Source: Pseudomonas arsenicoxydans
Lineage (GTDB): Bacteria; Pseudomonadota; Gammaproteobacteria; Pseudomonadales; Pseudomonadaceae
Assembly (NCBI RefSeq): GCF_006438915.1
Contig: NZ_RCZE01000001.1
Coordinates: 606,325-670,324, forward strand
DNA: 64,000 nt
Reading direction: 5' to 3'
Position 1 is the stretch's first letter, and each line of letters starts with the position of its first letter. The translations under genes and the position numbers were made by a program. Positions 48,047 to 56,446 of this stretch are shown here, piece after piece. The notes beneath the pieces were generated by a model. The model had not been told where the DNA came from. It did not search any database and saw nothing but the letters and a program-made list of their open reading frames with translations.

Positions 48047-49666
48047 TCACGCCTCGTCATCCAGGCGCCGGCCTTTCATTCGCCGGCCGCGGGTAATCAG
48101 TTCGATGAACTGCACAGAGCTCAAGGCATGCGCGAACAGCCAGCCTTGACCGAACTTCACGCCTTCACTGCTTAAAAACGCTGCCTGCGCTTCATGCTCG
48201 ATGCCCTCGGCAATCACTTTGAGTTGCAGCGCTTGAGCCATGTGGATGATGTGCGGTGCCACGCCACTGCTGGCGGCGTCATGACCGAGTGCGTCGATAA
48301 ACGCCTTGTCGATCTTCAGGCAGTCCACCGGCAGGGTTTGCAGGTAGGCAAGGCTGCAATAGCCGGTGCCAAAGTCATCGATCAGCACTTGATGGCCGAC
48401 ATCGCGCAACGCTTGCAGGTTTTCCCTGGCCACTACCACATCGACCAATCCCCGCTCGGTCACTTCAAAGGCAATCTGTTTGGCCGCGACGCGGTGCAGC
48501 GTCAGCAGGCGGGCCATCACTTGGCCGATACGCGGCACCATCACATCGCACGCTGCCAGGTTAACCGAGATGTACAGCTGCGGGTTGGCGCGTAACAGTT
48601 GCCCCAGTTGTTCAAGCAGGCGTTGCAGTACGAAATCGGTCATCTGGCGGATCTGGCCAGTGTTTTCCGCCATTGGAATAAACAGGTCGGGGCTGGTCAG
48701 CGTGCCATCAGGCCTTCGCCAGCGCAGCAACGCCTCTGCGCCGACACAGTTGCGGCTGTCGAGGTCGAAAATCGGTTGATACAACACCTGCAACTCTCCA
48801 CGTCGTATGGCGCCATGCAGCTCGGCATCCAGCGACTGGCGCTGGCGAACCAGTAGAAACACCAGAAAGCCGACAATGATGCCTAACACCAGACTGGCGG
48901 GAAGCAGCCACCACCAAACCGCGGGCACGTGTATGCCAGTGCGCGGTGTGATCAATACCAATTGGTATTCCGGGTTGTTGGTCGGCATGCGGTAAATCAA
49001 GCGGGTTTGCGTGACTTGCAGTGCGTCGCGGCTTTTGGGGGACCAGGAATCCGTCGGTGGCCAGACCTGTGCGGCACCCAGTACGGGAATGCCGCGACTG
49101 CCGTGGTCCAGCACCACCAGCAGACTGCTTCCGGGCGACAGGTCGACCATATCGGTCAAATGCCCGCGCGACGTCGCCACCCGAAAATTGCCCCTCCCGA
49201 GCATCAGTGCGGCTCGGTTTTCATCCGGTTCGGTGGTGGTGTTCAGCCAGTAGCTGTAGGTGGGGCCTCGGATGTCGGGCGGGCGCAGTAGCGAAAGTCC
49301 TTCCTGGCGAGGACGGTTGGAGCACAGGCGTGATGAGTCTGAGTCGATGTAGGCGGCTTCGTAAACGAAGCGGTAATTGAAGCTGACCTGTTGCAAGGTG
49401 GCGATCATTTCGGCATCGCAGACTCGAAGCGGCTGTGCTTCGAGGTCATCGAGGCTTTCGCGCAATTGCCCGAACATCTGCTCCATACGGGCGAGGAAGC
49501 GCTCGCCCTGAGCATTCATTTCCTCGCTTTCGTTCTGTTCAACCTGATGCAACGCCACGAACAGGCTGCCGGCCATCAATAGAGTTGCGCTGAGGGCAGC
49601 AGCCAGTATCGCCAGAAACCAGGGGCGATAGAACCAGCTACGGAGCGTCTCTCGTGCGGCAGCCAT
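48047..49666 (-). CDS. CSS-motif EAL-domain cyclic-di-GMP phosphodiesterase
   Basis: A 539-residue membrane protein from the ATG at 49666. N-terminal and mid membrane helices (about 17-37 and 237-262) enclose a periplasmic CSS-type redox-sensing domain (cysteines in LRVCDAE and SSRLCSN). The cytoplasmic EAL domain (about 285-525) retains GAEALLRW, the metal motif DDFGTGYCSL, KIDKAFID and EGIEHEAQ, so it is probably an active c-di-GMP phosphodiesterase. A disulfide in the periplasm may gate activity, as known for CSS-EAL proteins. Convergent with kinB. Confidence 0.92.
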   Translation of the reverse strand: MAAARETLRSWFYRPWFLAILAAALSATLLMAGSLFVALHQVEQNESEEMNAQGERFLARMEQMFGQLRESLDDLEAQPLRVCDAEMIATLQQVSFNYRFVYEAAYIDSDSSRLCSNRPRQEGLSLLRPPDIRGPTYSYWLNTTTEPDENRAALMLGRGNFRVATSRGHLTDMVDLSPGSSLLVVLDHGSRGIPVLGAAQVWPPTDSWSPKSRDALQVTQTRLIYRMPTNNPEYQLVLITPRTGIHVPAVWWWLLPASLVLGIIVGFLVFLLVRQRQSLDAELHGAIRRGELQVLYQPIFDLDSRNCVGAEALLRWRRPDGTLTSPDLFIPMAENTGQIRQMTDFVLQRLLEQLGQLLRANPQLYISVNLAACDVMVPRIGQVMARLLTLHRVAAKQIAFEVTERGLVDVVVARENLQALRDVGHQVLIDDFGTGYCSLAYLQTLPVDCLKIDKAFIDALGHDAASSGVAPHIIHMAQALQLKVIAEGIEHEAQAAFLSSEGVKFGQGWLFAHALSSVQFIELITRGRRMKGRRLDDEA

Positions 49667-49741
49667 TATTGATATCCGAAGAATTACCAATGAGTTATAG
49701 CTGCTGATTGGGAAAAAGCTCTAACCGTCAGACGGGCGCCA

Positions 49742-50521
49742 TTATTTTGTCTGATTCAAGACCTGCAGGATCGCCGCGGATTCAGCATCCGGCGTGCCGT
49801 CGAAGCGGGAAGGGCGGAAATGCATCTGAAAAGCTGCCAGCACATGACGCGTGGCTACGTCCAGCTCACCGGTCTGTGGCGTGGCATAACCCAACCTGGC
49901 CAGTTGTCCCTGAAACCAGCTGATGCTCGGCAGTTGTATGGCGAACTGGGCTTGCTGGCGCGCCACGGCCTGCTCATTGGGCCAGACACCCAGGCCTTCG
50001 GCGGCCAGGCGTTTCCAGGGGAACAGCGGACCGGGATCGAGTTTGCGCAGCGGCGCGATATCGCTATGGCCGATGATGGCGTGGGGATTGATGTTGTAAC
50101 GTTTACTGATGTCCTTGAGCAGGACGATCAAGGATTTAACCTGGTCTTCGCTGTAGGGATACCAGAGGCGCCCGGTGGGGGTGTCTTTGAAGCCGGGGTT
50201 GACGATTTCGATACCGATGGAGCTGGAATTCAGCCAGGTCCGGCCTTGCCATTCGCTTTCGCCCGCGTGCCAGGCGCGATAACTCTCGTCCATCAGCTTA
50301 AAGATGGTGGCGCCCTTGTCGTCGCCAATCAGGTAATGACTGCTCACTTCGCCGTGGGTAAGCAGTTGCAGCGAGCGCTCCAGCGAGGCATTGGTGTAAT
50401 GCACCACCACGAACTGGATGCGGCTGTCGTAGTTGGCCGAAGGGTGGCTGGTGTCGATACGCGGGCCGCTGGAACAAGCGGCCAACAGCAGCAGCGACAC
50501 AATGAGAGCGAAATATTTCAT
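49742..50521 (-). CDS. ampDh2: Lipoprotein N-acetylmuramyl-L-alanine amidase AmpDh2
   Basis: A periplasmic zinc amidase cleaving the muramic acid-peptide bond. It is 259 residues with lipobox LLAACS (Cys16, Ser at +2). The amidase_2 domain starts VVVHYTNAS (zinc His) and includes the GHSDIAPLRKLDPGPLFPW segment (second His and Asp). A C-terminal peptidoglycan-binding helical domain follows (about 190-259). Length and position beside kinB equal P. aeruginosa PA5485 (AmpDh2). Confidence 0.93.
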   Translation of the reverse strand: MKYFALIVSLLLLAACSSGPRIDTSHPSANYDSRIQFVVVHYTNASLERSLQLLTHGEVSSHYLIGDDKGATIFKLMDESYRAWHAGESEWQGRTWLNSSSIGIEIVNPGFKDTPTGRLWYPYSEDQVKSLIVLLKDISKRYNINPHAIIGHSDIAPLRKLDPGPLFPWKRLAAEGLGVWPNEQAVARQQAQFAIQLPSISWFQGQLARLGYATPQTGELDVATRHVLAAFQMHFRPSRFDGTPDAESAAILQVLNQTK

Positions 50522-50623
50522 GGCAGGAGGCGTACACGCAAGACAGTAATGCAACAGTGTAACGTACTGCCTTGCGTGCCGACGGCAAAAGCCCGGTTTT
50601 AAAAAAAATGGAACAACTGGCCG

Positions 50624-52639
50624 TCAGCCAGCTTCCACTCGATTGCGTCCGGCATTTTTGGCGCGATATAGCGCCTGATCGGCTCTTTTCAGCGCAATAT
50701 CACTATGTTCACCGGGCTTTAAGGCCGTAAGGCCTATGGAAATAGTGATGGTGACCCGCTCGCCTTTGAAGTGGAAAGGACAGGCCTCGATCGCGGCGCG
50801 CAAGTTTTCCAACAGTTTTGCACCCACTGCCAGCACCGTGCCGGGCATCAGGAGCACAAATTCCTCACCGCCAAACCGCGCGATGAAATCTGTACCGCGC
50901 AGGCGCTTGCGCAACACGTTGGCGATGATTTTCAGCACCTTGTCGCCCGCCAGATGGCCGTAGTTGTCGTTGATGCTTTTAAAGTGATCGAGATCCAGCA
51001 TGGCCAGCAGCAGGGTATTGCCGTGCCGCTGCCATTGATCGATCTCGTGGTCCAGGCGTTCGCTCCAGGCGGCGCGATTGGGCAGTCCGGTGAGTGGATC
51101 GATAAGGGCTTTCTGGCGTTGTTCTTCAAGGTGCTCACGGTAGCCCTGCGCTTCCTGTTCCATGTGCGCAACCCGTTCGGCCAGACTGTGCAGGCGCGTC
51201 GCCACTTCCTGTTCGCGCTCATCGCGCTGCTTCTGGTGCTGATCCATGGTGCCAAGCAGGCCTTCAAGATGGTTCTCCAGGACGAGCTTCAGGTCGTCCA
51301 GGTCCGCTGCTTCCTGCATGCTGCTTTGCAGGCCGTCGACCTGTTCGCGGATCTGCGTGTCCATCTGGCGCGCAGCAGAACGGCTGTCGGCGTGGCCTTC
51401 GCTGGCCGCCTGTAAATTACTTTGGAAGGACTCCAGGCGTTCATTGAGTTGCTGTAGATAGACTTCGAATTCGTGCTGACCGCTGTCATTGATCGCCAGC
51501 ATCAAGGTCGCCAGATCGTCGAGGATCGGGATCAATTCGTACCAGTTAAGGCCATGTTGAAGGCGATCGCGCATCGCCTCAGCTTGCGGACGGTGGCGTT
51601 CCGGTAACGTCAGATCGTCGAGCAGGCCCAGTAGGGTGTCTTCGATGTGCTTGGCGACGGAGCTATAGGACGGCTCCGGTGAATCGGGCAAGGCGTAGAA
51701 GATGTCCTCGTGTTCGTTTTGGTCCGGATCAATCGTTGTCGCTGTCCGGGTCAGTTCATCAGGATTGATGGCTGGTTGAACCTGATTGGCTGGCGCAGGG
51801 AGGGGAAGGGCGGGCGCTTCGAGCAGTTCACTGTTCGAAGGTGTTGGTGATTCTGGTGCGGGCGCGATGTCGGGGTGAAGTACGGGTGGGACAAACGCGA
51901 CCACCTCCGCAGAGGGCTGCGGTGCGCGAGTCTCTTGAGGTTCCGGAGTAGCAACGGTGGAATGGAGGTTGCGCGCCGCTGGCGGTGCGACTGGCGGCAG
52001 ATCCTCCTCCTCATCTGCGTCATCGGCGTGCGCCATCTCGACAACCCGTTCCACAGCCTGCGCAGCCGATGCGTGAACGACAGGAGCGACGACCTGCGGC
52101 ACTCCCTCATCCGCTTCGTGGCTACCGAACAGTCTCTGCAGAAAACCGGGCCGCTCAGGTTCGGCGGGGGTCTCCAGTTGCCTCAAGGCTTTGCCTTGCA
52201 GGCCACTCAGTTCGCTGAGCAGAAGCGGAATTTCACGGGCCTGACTGACTCGTCCATCGAGCTTTTTGGCAAAGCTCTTGAGCGGCCGGCTGACTTCCCG
52301 AGGCAGCGGCAACGATTGCAGTTGCGCGACCAGCGCAGTCAGTGCGGCGCTGGTCTGGTTGATTCGGGTTTCCCGGCGTTGCTCGGAATCAAGCACGGCT
52401 TTTTCGAGTCGCGGTAGCAGGGCCGCCAAGCCGGCGTCCATGTCATCGGTGCGCACGACCTCGCGCATCTCTTTCATGCATTGGTCGACAGCGCGGTCTG
52501 TGCCCTCCGCCGCCAGCGTGCTGCGCACCAGCCCACGACGCAGCAGGTCGAGCCTGGCATCCCAGCGACGCTCAAGCTTTTCCTGTTGTTCGATGCTTTT
52601 GAGGTATTTCTCTTTCCAGCGCTCTGTTTCGTCGCTCAT
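50624..52639 (-). CDS. GGEEF diguanylate cyclase
   Basis: A 671-residue cytoplasmic protein making c-di-GMP. The N-terminal ~480 residues are helical, with coiled-coil stretches and an acidic Pro-rich linker. The C-terminal GGEEF domain has the active site at about residues 590-594 (RFGGEEFVLL), with the inhibitory I-site RGTD five residues upstream, so feedback inhibition is expected. It overlaps the upstream nuclease-like gene by four bases. The position matches P. aeruginosa PA5487 (DgcH). Confidence 0.92.
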   Translation of the reverse strand: MSDETERWKEKYLKSIEQQEKLERRWDARLDLLRRGLVRSTLAAEGTDRAVDQCMKEMREVVRTDDMDAGLAALLPRLEKAVLDSEQRRETRINQTSAALTALVAQLQSLPLPREVSRPLKSFAKKLDGRVSQAREIPLLLSELSGLQGKALRQLETPAEPERPGFLQRLFGSHEADEGVPQVVAPVVHASAAQAVERVVEMAHADDADEEEDLPPVAPPAARNLHSTVATPEPQETRAPQPSAEVVAFVPPVLHPDIAPAPESPTPSNSELLEAPALPLPAPANQVQPAINPDELTRTATTIDPDQNEHEDIFYALPDSPEPSYSSVAKHIEDTLLGLLDDLTLPERHRPQAEAMRDRLQHGLNWYELIPILDDLATLMLAINDSGQHEFEVYLQQLNERLESFQSNLQAASEGHADSRSAARQMDTQIREQVDGLQSSMQEAADLDDLKLVLENHLEGLLGTMDQHQKQRDEREQEVATRLHSLAERVAHMEQEAQGYREHLEEQRQKALIDPLTGLPNRAAWSERLDHEIDQWQRHGNTLLLAMLDLDHFKSINDNYGHLAGDKVLKIIANVLRKRLRGTDFIARFGGEEFVLLMPGTVLAVGAKLLENLRAAIEACPFHFKGERVTITISIGLTALKPGEHSDIALKRADQALYRAKNAGRNRVEAG

Positions 52640-53514
52640 TCATGGGATCCGCGAAGGGCAGGACTCAACGCGGGCAATGCATCAGCCGTGAGCGAACCCG
52701 GCAGACGAATCTCTACCGCGACCGGCAGGTGATCGGAAATGGGCTGTGCCAGCACTTCGACCTTTTCGAGGGTCAGTGTCGGGCTCAGCAGAATGTGGTC
52801 CAGGCAGCGTTGCGGGCGCCAGCTGGGAAAGGTCGCTTCCAGTTGCGGCGCGAGCAGGCCGAGGTCACGCAACGGGGAGTTTTGCAGCAAGTCACTGGCA
52901 TGGGTGTTCATGTCGCCCATCAGCACCTGGTGTTTATAGCCGCCGATCAACTCACGGATGTAGGCCAGTTGCAGGCTGCGCACGCGAGCGCCCAGCGCCA
53001 GATGCATCATGACCACCACCAGCGCCTCCGGACCCTCGCCAAAGCGCACCAGGATAGCCCCGCGACCCTTGGGTCCCGGCAGCGGGTGATCTTCAATCGC
53101 CCACGGGCGCAAGCGGCTGAGCACACCATTGCTGTGCTGGCCGAGTCGTCCGAGGTTGCGGTTGAGTTGTTGATACCAGTAGGGGAAGGCACCGAGCTGC
53201 GCCAGGTGCTCGACTTGATTGACGTAGCCTGAGCGCAGGCTGCCGCCATCGGCTTCTTGCAGGGCGACCAGGTCGAAGTCGCCCAGCAGGTTGCCGATTT
53301 TTTGCAAATTGTCGGCACGCCCGGTGTGCGGCAACAGGTGTTGCCAGCCCCGGGTCAGGTAGTGCCGATACCGCTCGGTACTGATACCGACCTGAATATT
53401 AAAACTGAGCAAGCGCAGACGACTGTCTGCCGGCAGGCCCGTGGACTTCAGGTGATGTTCGTTGACCCGTGGATCATGCAGGCCAACAACGCGTTCAGTT
53501 CCCCAGCGGCGCAT
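52636..53514 (-). CDS. Endonuclease/exonuclease/phosphatase-family protein
   Basis: A 292-residue EEP-superfamily hydrolase from the ATG at 53514. Motifs are LRLLSFNIQVG, LVALQEAD (catalytic Glu), VVVMMHLALGARVRS, VLMGDMNTH (Asp-Asn) and CLDHILLS with SDHLPVAVEI (catalytic Asp-His). The family spans DNA repair nucleases and phosphodiesterases; substrate is not readable. It lies 13 bases after dsbA in the same direction. Confidence 0.9.
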   Translation of the reverse strand: MRRWGTERVVGLHDPRVNEHHLKSTGLPADSRLRLLSFNIQVGISTERYRHYLTRGWQHLLPHTGRADNLQKIGNLLGDFDLVALQEADGGSLRSGYVNQVEHLAQLGAFPYWYQQLNRNLGRLGQHSNGVLSRLRPWAIEDHPLPGPKGRGAILVRFGEGPEALVVVMMHLALGARVRSLQLAYIRELIGGYKHQVLMGDMNTHASDLLQNSPLRDLGLLAPQLEATFPSWRPQRCLDHILLSPTLTLEKVEVLAQPISDHLPVAVEIRLPGSLTADALPALSPALRGSHE

Positions 53515-53527
53515 GGCAGTGCTTCGC

Positions 53528-54169
53528 TTAGTTGGCGGCAGCCTTGTTAGCCGCTCGCTCTTTGTCGACCAGTTTATCGGCCAGTTGCAGGGCTTGCTCG
53601 GCACCGCCGGCAGAACCCACGTCAAAACGATACTTGCCGTTGACGATCATGGTTGGTACGCCAGAAATTTCATACTTCTTGGCCAGCTCTTTGGCCTGGA
53701 CGATTTTGCCCTTGATGGCGAAGGAGTTGAAGGTGGCCAGGAACTTGTCCTTGTCGACGCCCTGAGTGGCTAGGAACTCTGCCATTTCTTCTGGAGTGAC
53801 CAGCTTCTTGTGTTCTTTCTGGATTGCTTCGAACACCGCGGCGTGAACCTTGTGCTCGACACCCATGGCTTCCAGGGTCAGGAACATCTGGCCGTGTGCG
53901 TCCCAAGGGCCGCCGAACATGGCCGGAATGCGGACGAAGTTGACGTCGGAAGGCAGCTTCTCGACCCATGGATTGATCACTGGCTCAAAAGCGTAGCAAT
54001 GCGGGCAGCCATACCAGAATAGCTCCACGACTTCGATCTTGCCAGGCACGGCAACCGGAACCGGATTGGTCAGTTCGACATAAGGGGCGGCGGGTGCTTC
54101 GGCGGCTTGGGCAGTCATGCCGAACAGGCTGGCAGCGACGAGTGCGGCGCTGATGATCAGATTACGCAT
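53528..54169 (-). CDS. dsbA: Thiol:disulfide interchange protein DsbA
   Basis: A periplasmic oxidase that introduces disulfides into exported proteins. The 213 residues have a signal peptide ending AQA and active site C55-P-H-C58 in FWYGCPHCYAFEP, with the conserved cis-proline in SGVPTMIV. AGGAG precedes the ATG. It is followed closely by the EEP and GGEEF genes. Confidence 0.97.
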   Translation of the reverse strand: MRNLIISAALVAASLFGMTAQAAEAPAAPYVELTNPVPVAVPGKIEVVELFWYGCPHCYAFEPVINPWVEKLPSDVNFVRIPAMFGGPWDAHGQMFLTLEAMGVEHKVHAAVFEAIQKEHKKLVTPEEMAEFLATQGVDKDKFLATFNSFAIKGKIVQAKELAKKYEISGVPTMIVNGKYRFDVGSAGGAEQALQLADKLVDKERAANKAAAN

Positions 54170-54263
54170 GCTTTACTCCTGGACAATTTTGGTCGCCTCG
54201 CGCGACCTGTTTTAAGACAGGTCCTGGCGGGCTTGAGTTCTGTAGTGTAACGGCAGCGGCCAC

Positions 54264-54292
54264 AAAAAAGGGCGGCCAAAGCCACCCTTTTT
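54264..54292 (-). terminator. Terminator of the cytochrome c genes
   Basis: The stem AAAAAGGG-c-GGC / GCC-a-CCCTTTTT has T tracts on both strands. It lies between the cytochrome c4 stop and dsbA. Confidence 0.88.
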
Positions 54293-54312
54293 ATACTTGC
54301 TGCGACGGATTA

Positions 54313-54360
54313 ATCGAGCGTTAACGTTGCAGGAGATGTTCATCGCACGCAACGCTCGAT
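54313..54360. repeat. Inverted repeat after cytochrome c4
   Basis: Perfect arms ATCGAGCGTT and AACGCTCGAT are separated by 28 bases just past the c4 stop. It is probably a 3'-end RNA structure. Confidence 0.6.
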
Positions 54361-54369
54361 CAACCGGCC

Positions 54370-54981
54370 TTAGTGCAGGCCTTGAATGTAGCTGGACACG
54401 GCGGCGATATCTTCGTCGCTCAGTCGTTTGGCGATGGTCTGCATGGTTTTGGCATCGCCATCGTTGGTGCGTCCGCCTTCTTCCTTGCGGAAATCGGTCA
54501 GCTGCTTGGCGACGTATTGAGCGTGCTGGCCACCCAGGTGCGGGAAGCCGGCAGCGACGTTGCCTGCGCCGTTTGGCGAGTGGCAACCGGTGCAGGCTGG
54601 CAAGCCTTTGGCCAGGTCGCCGCCACGGAACAGTGCTTCACCGCGAGCCACGATTTTAGGGTCGGCGGCGCCAACACTGCCGTTCTGCTTGGCGAAATAG
54701 GCTGCGATATCAGCCAGGTCCTGGTCGCTCAGGTTGGTCAGCAGGCCGGTCATTTCCAGAACGGTGCGCTTGCCCGACTTGATGTCGTGCAATTGCTTGG
54801 TCAGGTAGCGTTCACCCTGACCCGCCAGTTTCGGAAAGTTAGGCGCCATGCTATTGCCATCCGGGCCATGACAGGCGCCACATACTGCGGCTTTCGCCTG
54901 ACCAGCAGTCGCATCACCTGCAGCATGGGCAATGCCGGAGATCCCCACGGTCAACAGCAGACTCACGATCAATTTGTTCAT
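54370..54981 (-). CDS. Diheme cytochrome c4
   Basis: A periplasmic 203-residue electron carrier with signal peptide MNKLIVSLLLTVGISGIAHA and two heme sites, CGACH and CTGCH, one in each half. It passes electrons to terminal oxidases, probably cbb3 types. The position equals P. aeruginosa cc4 (PA5490). Downstream of the c5-like gene. Confidence 0.96.
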   Translation of the reverse strand: MNKLIVSLLLTVGISGIAHAAGDATAGQAKAAVCGACHGPDGNSMAPNFPKLAGQGERYLTKQLHDIKSGKRTVLEMTGLLTNLSDQDLADIAAYFAKQNGSVGAADPKIVARGEALFRGGDLAKGLPACTGCHSPNGAGNVAAGFPHLGGQHAQYVAKQLTDFRKEEGGRTNDGDAKTMQTIAKRLSDEDIAAVSSYIQGLH

Positions 54982-55027
54982 CAGCTAATCCAACTACGGC
55001 TAAGGGTTAAAGAGTTATGGACCGGGA

Positions 55028-55318
55028 TCACTCGCTCATCCAGTGGATGATGGCCTGGTAATCCTCGGCACTGCAGTCCATGCACAAACCACGCGGCGGC
55101 ATCGCCTTGAAACCCTGGGTCACGTGTTGCACCAGCGTCTCCATACCTTTCGCCAACCTCGGCGTCCAGGCTTCCTGATCGCCCTTTTGAGGCGCCGAGG
55201 GTAGTTGGCCGGAATGACAGGCACCACAAACACGGTTGTACACAGCTTCCGGATCCTGTGTAGCCTGAGCGCTGTAAAGCGGTATCAAGACACCGGCAGC
55301 TAGCAGCCATTTCGTCAT
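55028..55318 (-). CDS. Small cytochrome c5-like protein
   Basis: A 96-residue periplasmic monoheme protein. Signal peptide MTKWLLAAGVLIPLYSAQA; heme site CGACH; a distal Met is likely in the MPPRGLCMDC region, whose two Cys form the class I c5 disulfide. It precedes cytochrome c4 by 46 bases and is divergent from engB. Confidence 0.93.
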   Translation of the reverse strand: MTKWLLAAGVLIPLYSAQATQDPEAVYNRVCGACHSGQLPSAPQKGDQEAWTPRLAKGMETLVQHVTQGFKAMPPRGLCMDCSAEDYQAIIHWMSE

Positions 55319-55509
55319 AAAACGACCTTTTCAGGGTTGAGAGCGTTCTGCGTTCTAATGCGCAATCAAGGTCAATCGCTCTCGTGAACTTCATCCTACG
55401 CTGGGACAAAGCGCACACAAAATCTGCGGCATTATATACTGGCGTCACTGAAACGGAAACGACACCGCTTGCCGCGTCCATTCCCGGCGCCGCCCACATC
55501 GGAAATCCC

Positions 55510-56151
55510 ATGCAACTCAAGAATCCCATCCTCGGCCTGTGCCAACAGTCCACCTTCATGCTCAGCGCTGCCAAAGTCGACCAATGCCCGGACGATGAAG
55601 GCTTTGAAGTGGCCTTCGCGGGCCGTTCCAACGCCGGCAAGTCCAGTGCGCTGAACACCCTGACGCACGCCAGTCTTGCGCGAACCTCGAAAACCCCGGG
55701 GCGCACGCAGCTCTTGAACTTCTTCAAGCTAGACGATGATCGTCGTCTGGTCGACCTTCCGGGGTACGGTTACGCAAAAGTTCCTATTCCGTTGAAGCTG
55801 CACTGGCAGCGTCACCTGGAAGCGTACCTGGGCGGCCGCGAGAGTTTGAAAGGTCTGATCTTGATGATGGACATTCGTCATCCAATGACCGACTTCGACC
55901 TGTTGATGCTCGATTGGGCCGTCGCCGCCGGCATGCCGATGCATATTTTGCTGACCAAAGCCGACAAGTTGACGTACGGCGCAGCGAAAAACGTCCTGCT
56001 CAAGGTTCAGGCCGATATCCGCAAGGGTTGGGGGGATGCGGTCAGTATCCAGTTGTTTTCGGCGCCAAAACGCCTGGGTCTGGAAGACGCCTACACTGTA
56101 CTGGCGGGCTGGATGGAGTTGGCGGACAAGGGTTCCGAGGCTGCCGAGTAA
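55510..56151 (+). CDS. engB: Ribosome biogenesis GTPase EngB/YsxC
   Basis: An essential GTPase acting in 50S subunit assembly. It has 213 residues from the ATG at 55510. G1 is GRSNAGKSS, the TPGRTQ switch is present, G3 is DLPGYG and G4 is LTKADK. The frame extends upstream without conserved residues. Convergent with the polA/sRNA locus. Confidence 0.96.
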   Translation: MQLKNPILGLCQQSTFMLSAAKVDQCPDDEGFEVAFAGRSNAGKSSALNTLTHASLARTSKTPGRTQLLNFFKLDDDRRLVDLPGYGYAKVPIPLKLHWQRHLEAYLGGRESLKGLILMMDIRHPMTDFDLLMLDWAVAAGMPMHILLTKADKLTYGAAKNVLLKVQADIRKGWGDAVSIQLFSAPKRLGLEDAYTVLAGWMELADKGSEAAE

Positions 56152-56172
56152 GCGTTGAGGCAAATCGCGGGC

Positions 56173-56377
56173 AAAAAAAACCCCGGACTTCTATGGGGAG
56201 GGGGAAGTTCCGGGGTCCAAGTTCCGGACCGCTAGGGCGGGGTCCAGATATCTGCCAACACTTAACACAACATAGGAGCATCGAAGGGCTTCACCAGCCA
56301 TTCAGTAACTCTGAGGGCGGTTGACGAGATTAGTTCCTGAGAAGTTCCAAATCCATTTGGAATAATCCTCTGTACCT
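56173..56377 (-). ncRNA. ErsA/Spot 42-like small RNA
   Basis: Between engB and polA on the minus strand, the place of Spot 42 in enterics and ErsA in Pseudomonas. The 5' end carries GGTACAGAGG (minus strand, 56367-56376), shared with Spot 42. It then has the stem TTCCAAA-TGGA-TTTGGAA, and ends with a strong terminator whose stem uses CCCCGGA..TCCGGGG and is followed by eight T (56173-56180). A GAAGG...TCGAA pair just upstream is a poor AlgU (sigma-22)-like promoter. The full span is about 205 nt, longer than the 132 nt reported for P. aeruginosa ErsA, so the ends are provisional. The terminator may also serve polA. Confidence 0.68.
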
Positions 56378-56446
56378 TTCGAAATATGAGCGCATCAACC
56401 TTCTGCCGCGGCACTATGCCGCAGCAGAAACGCCTGTTCAGACGGC

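Noticed and set aside
46420..48060. 546-codon open frame antisense to kinB
   Set aside because: Shadow of kinB, which has intact catalytic motifs and the expected length.
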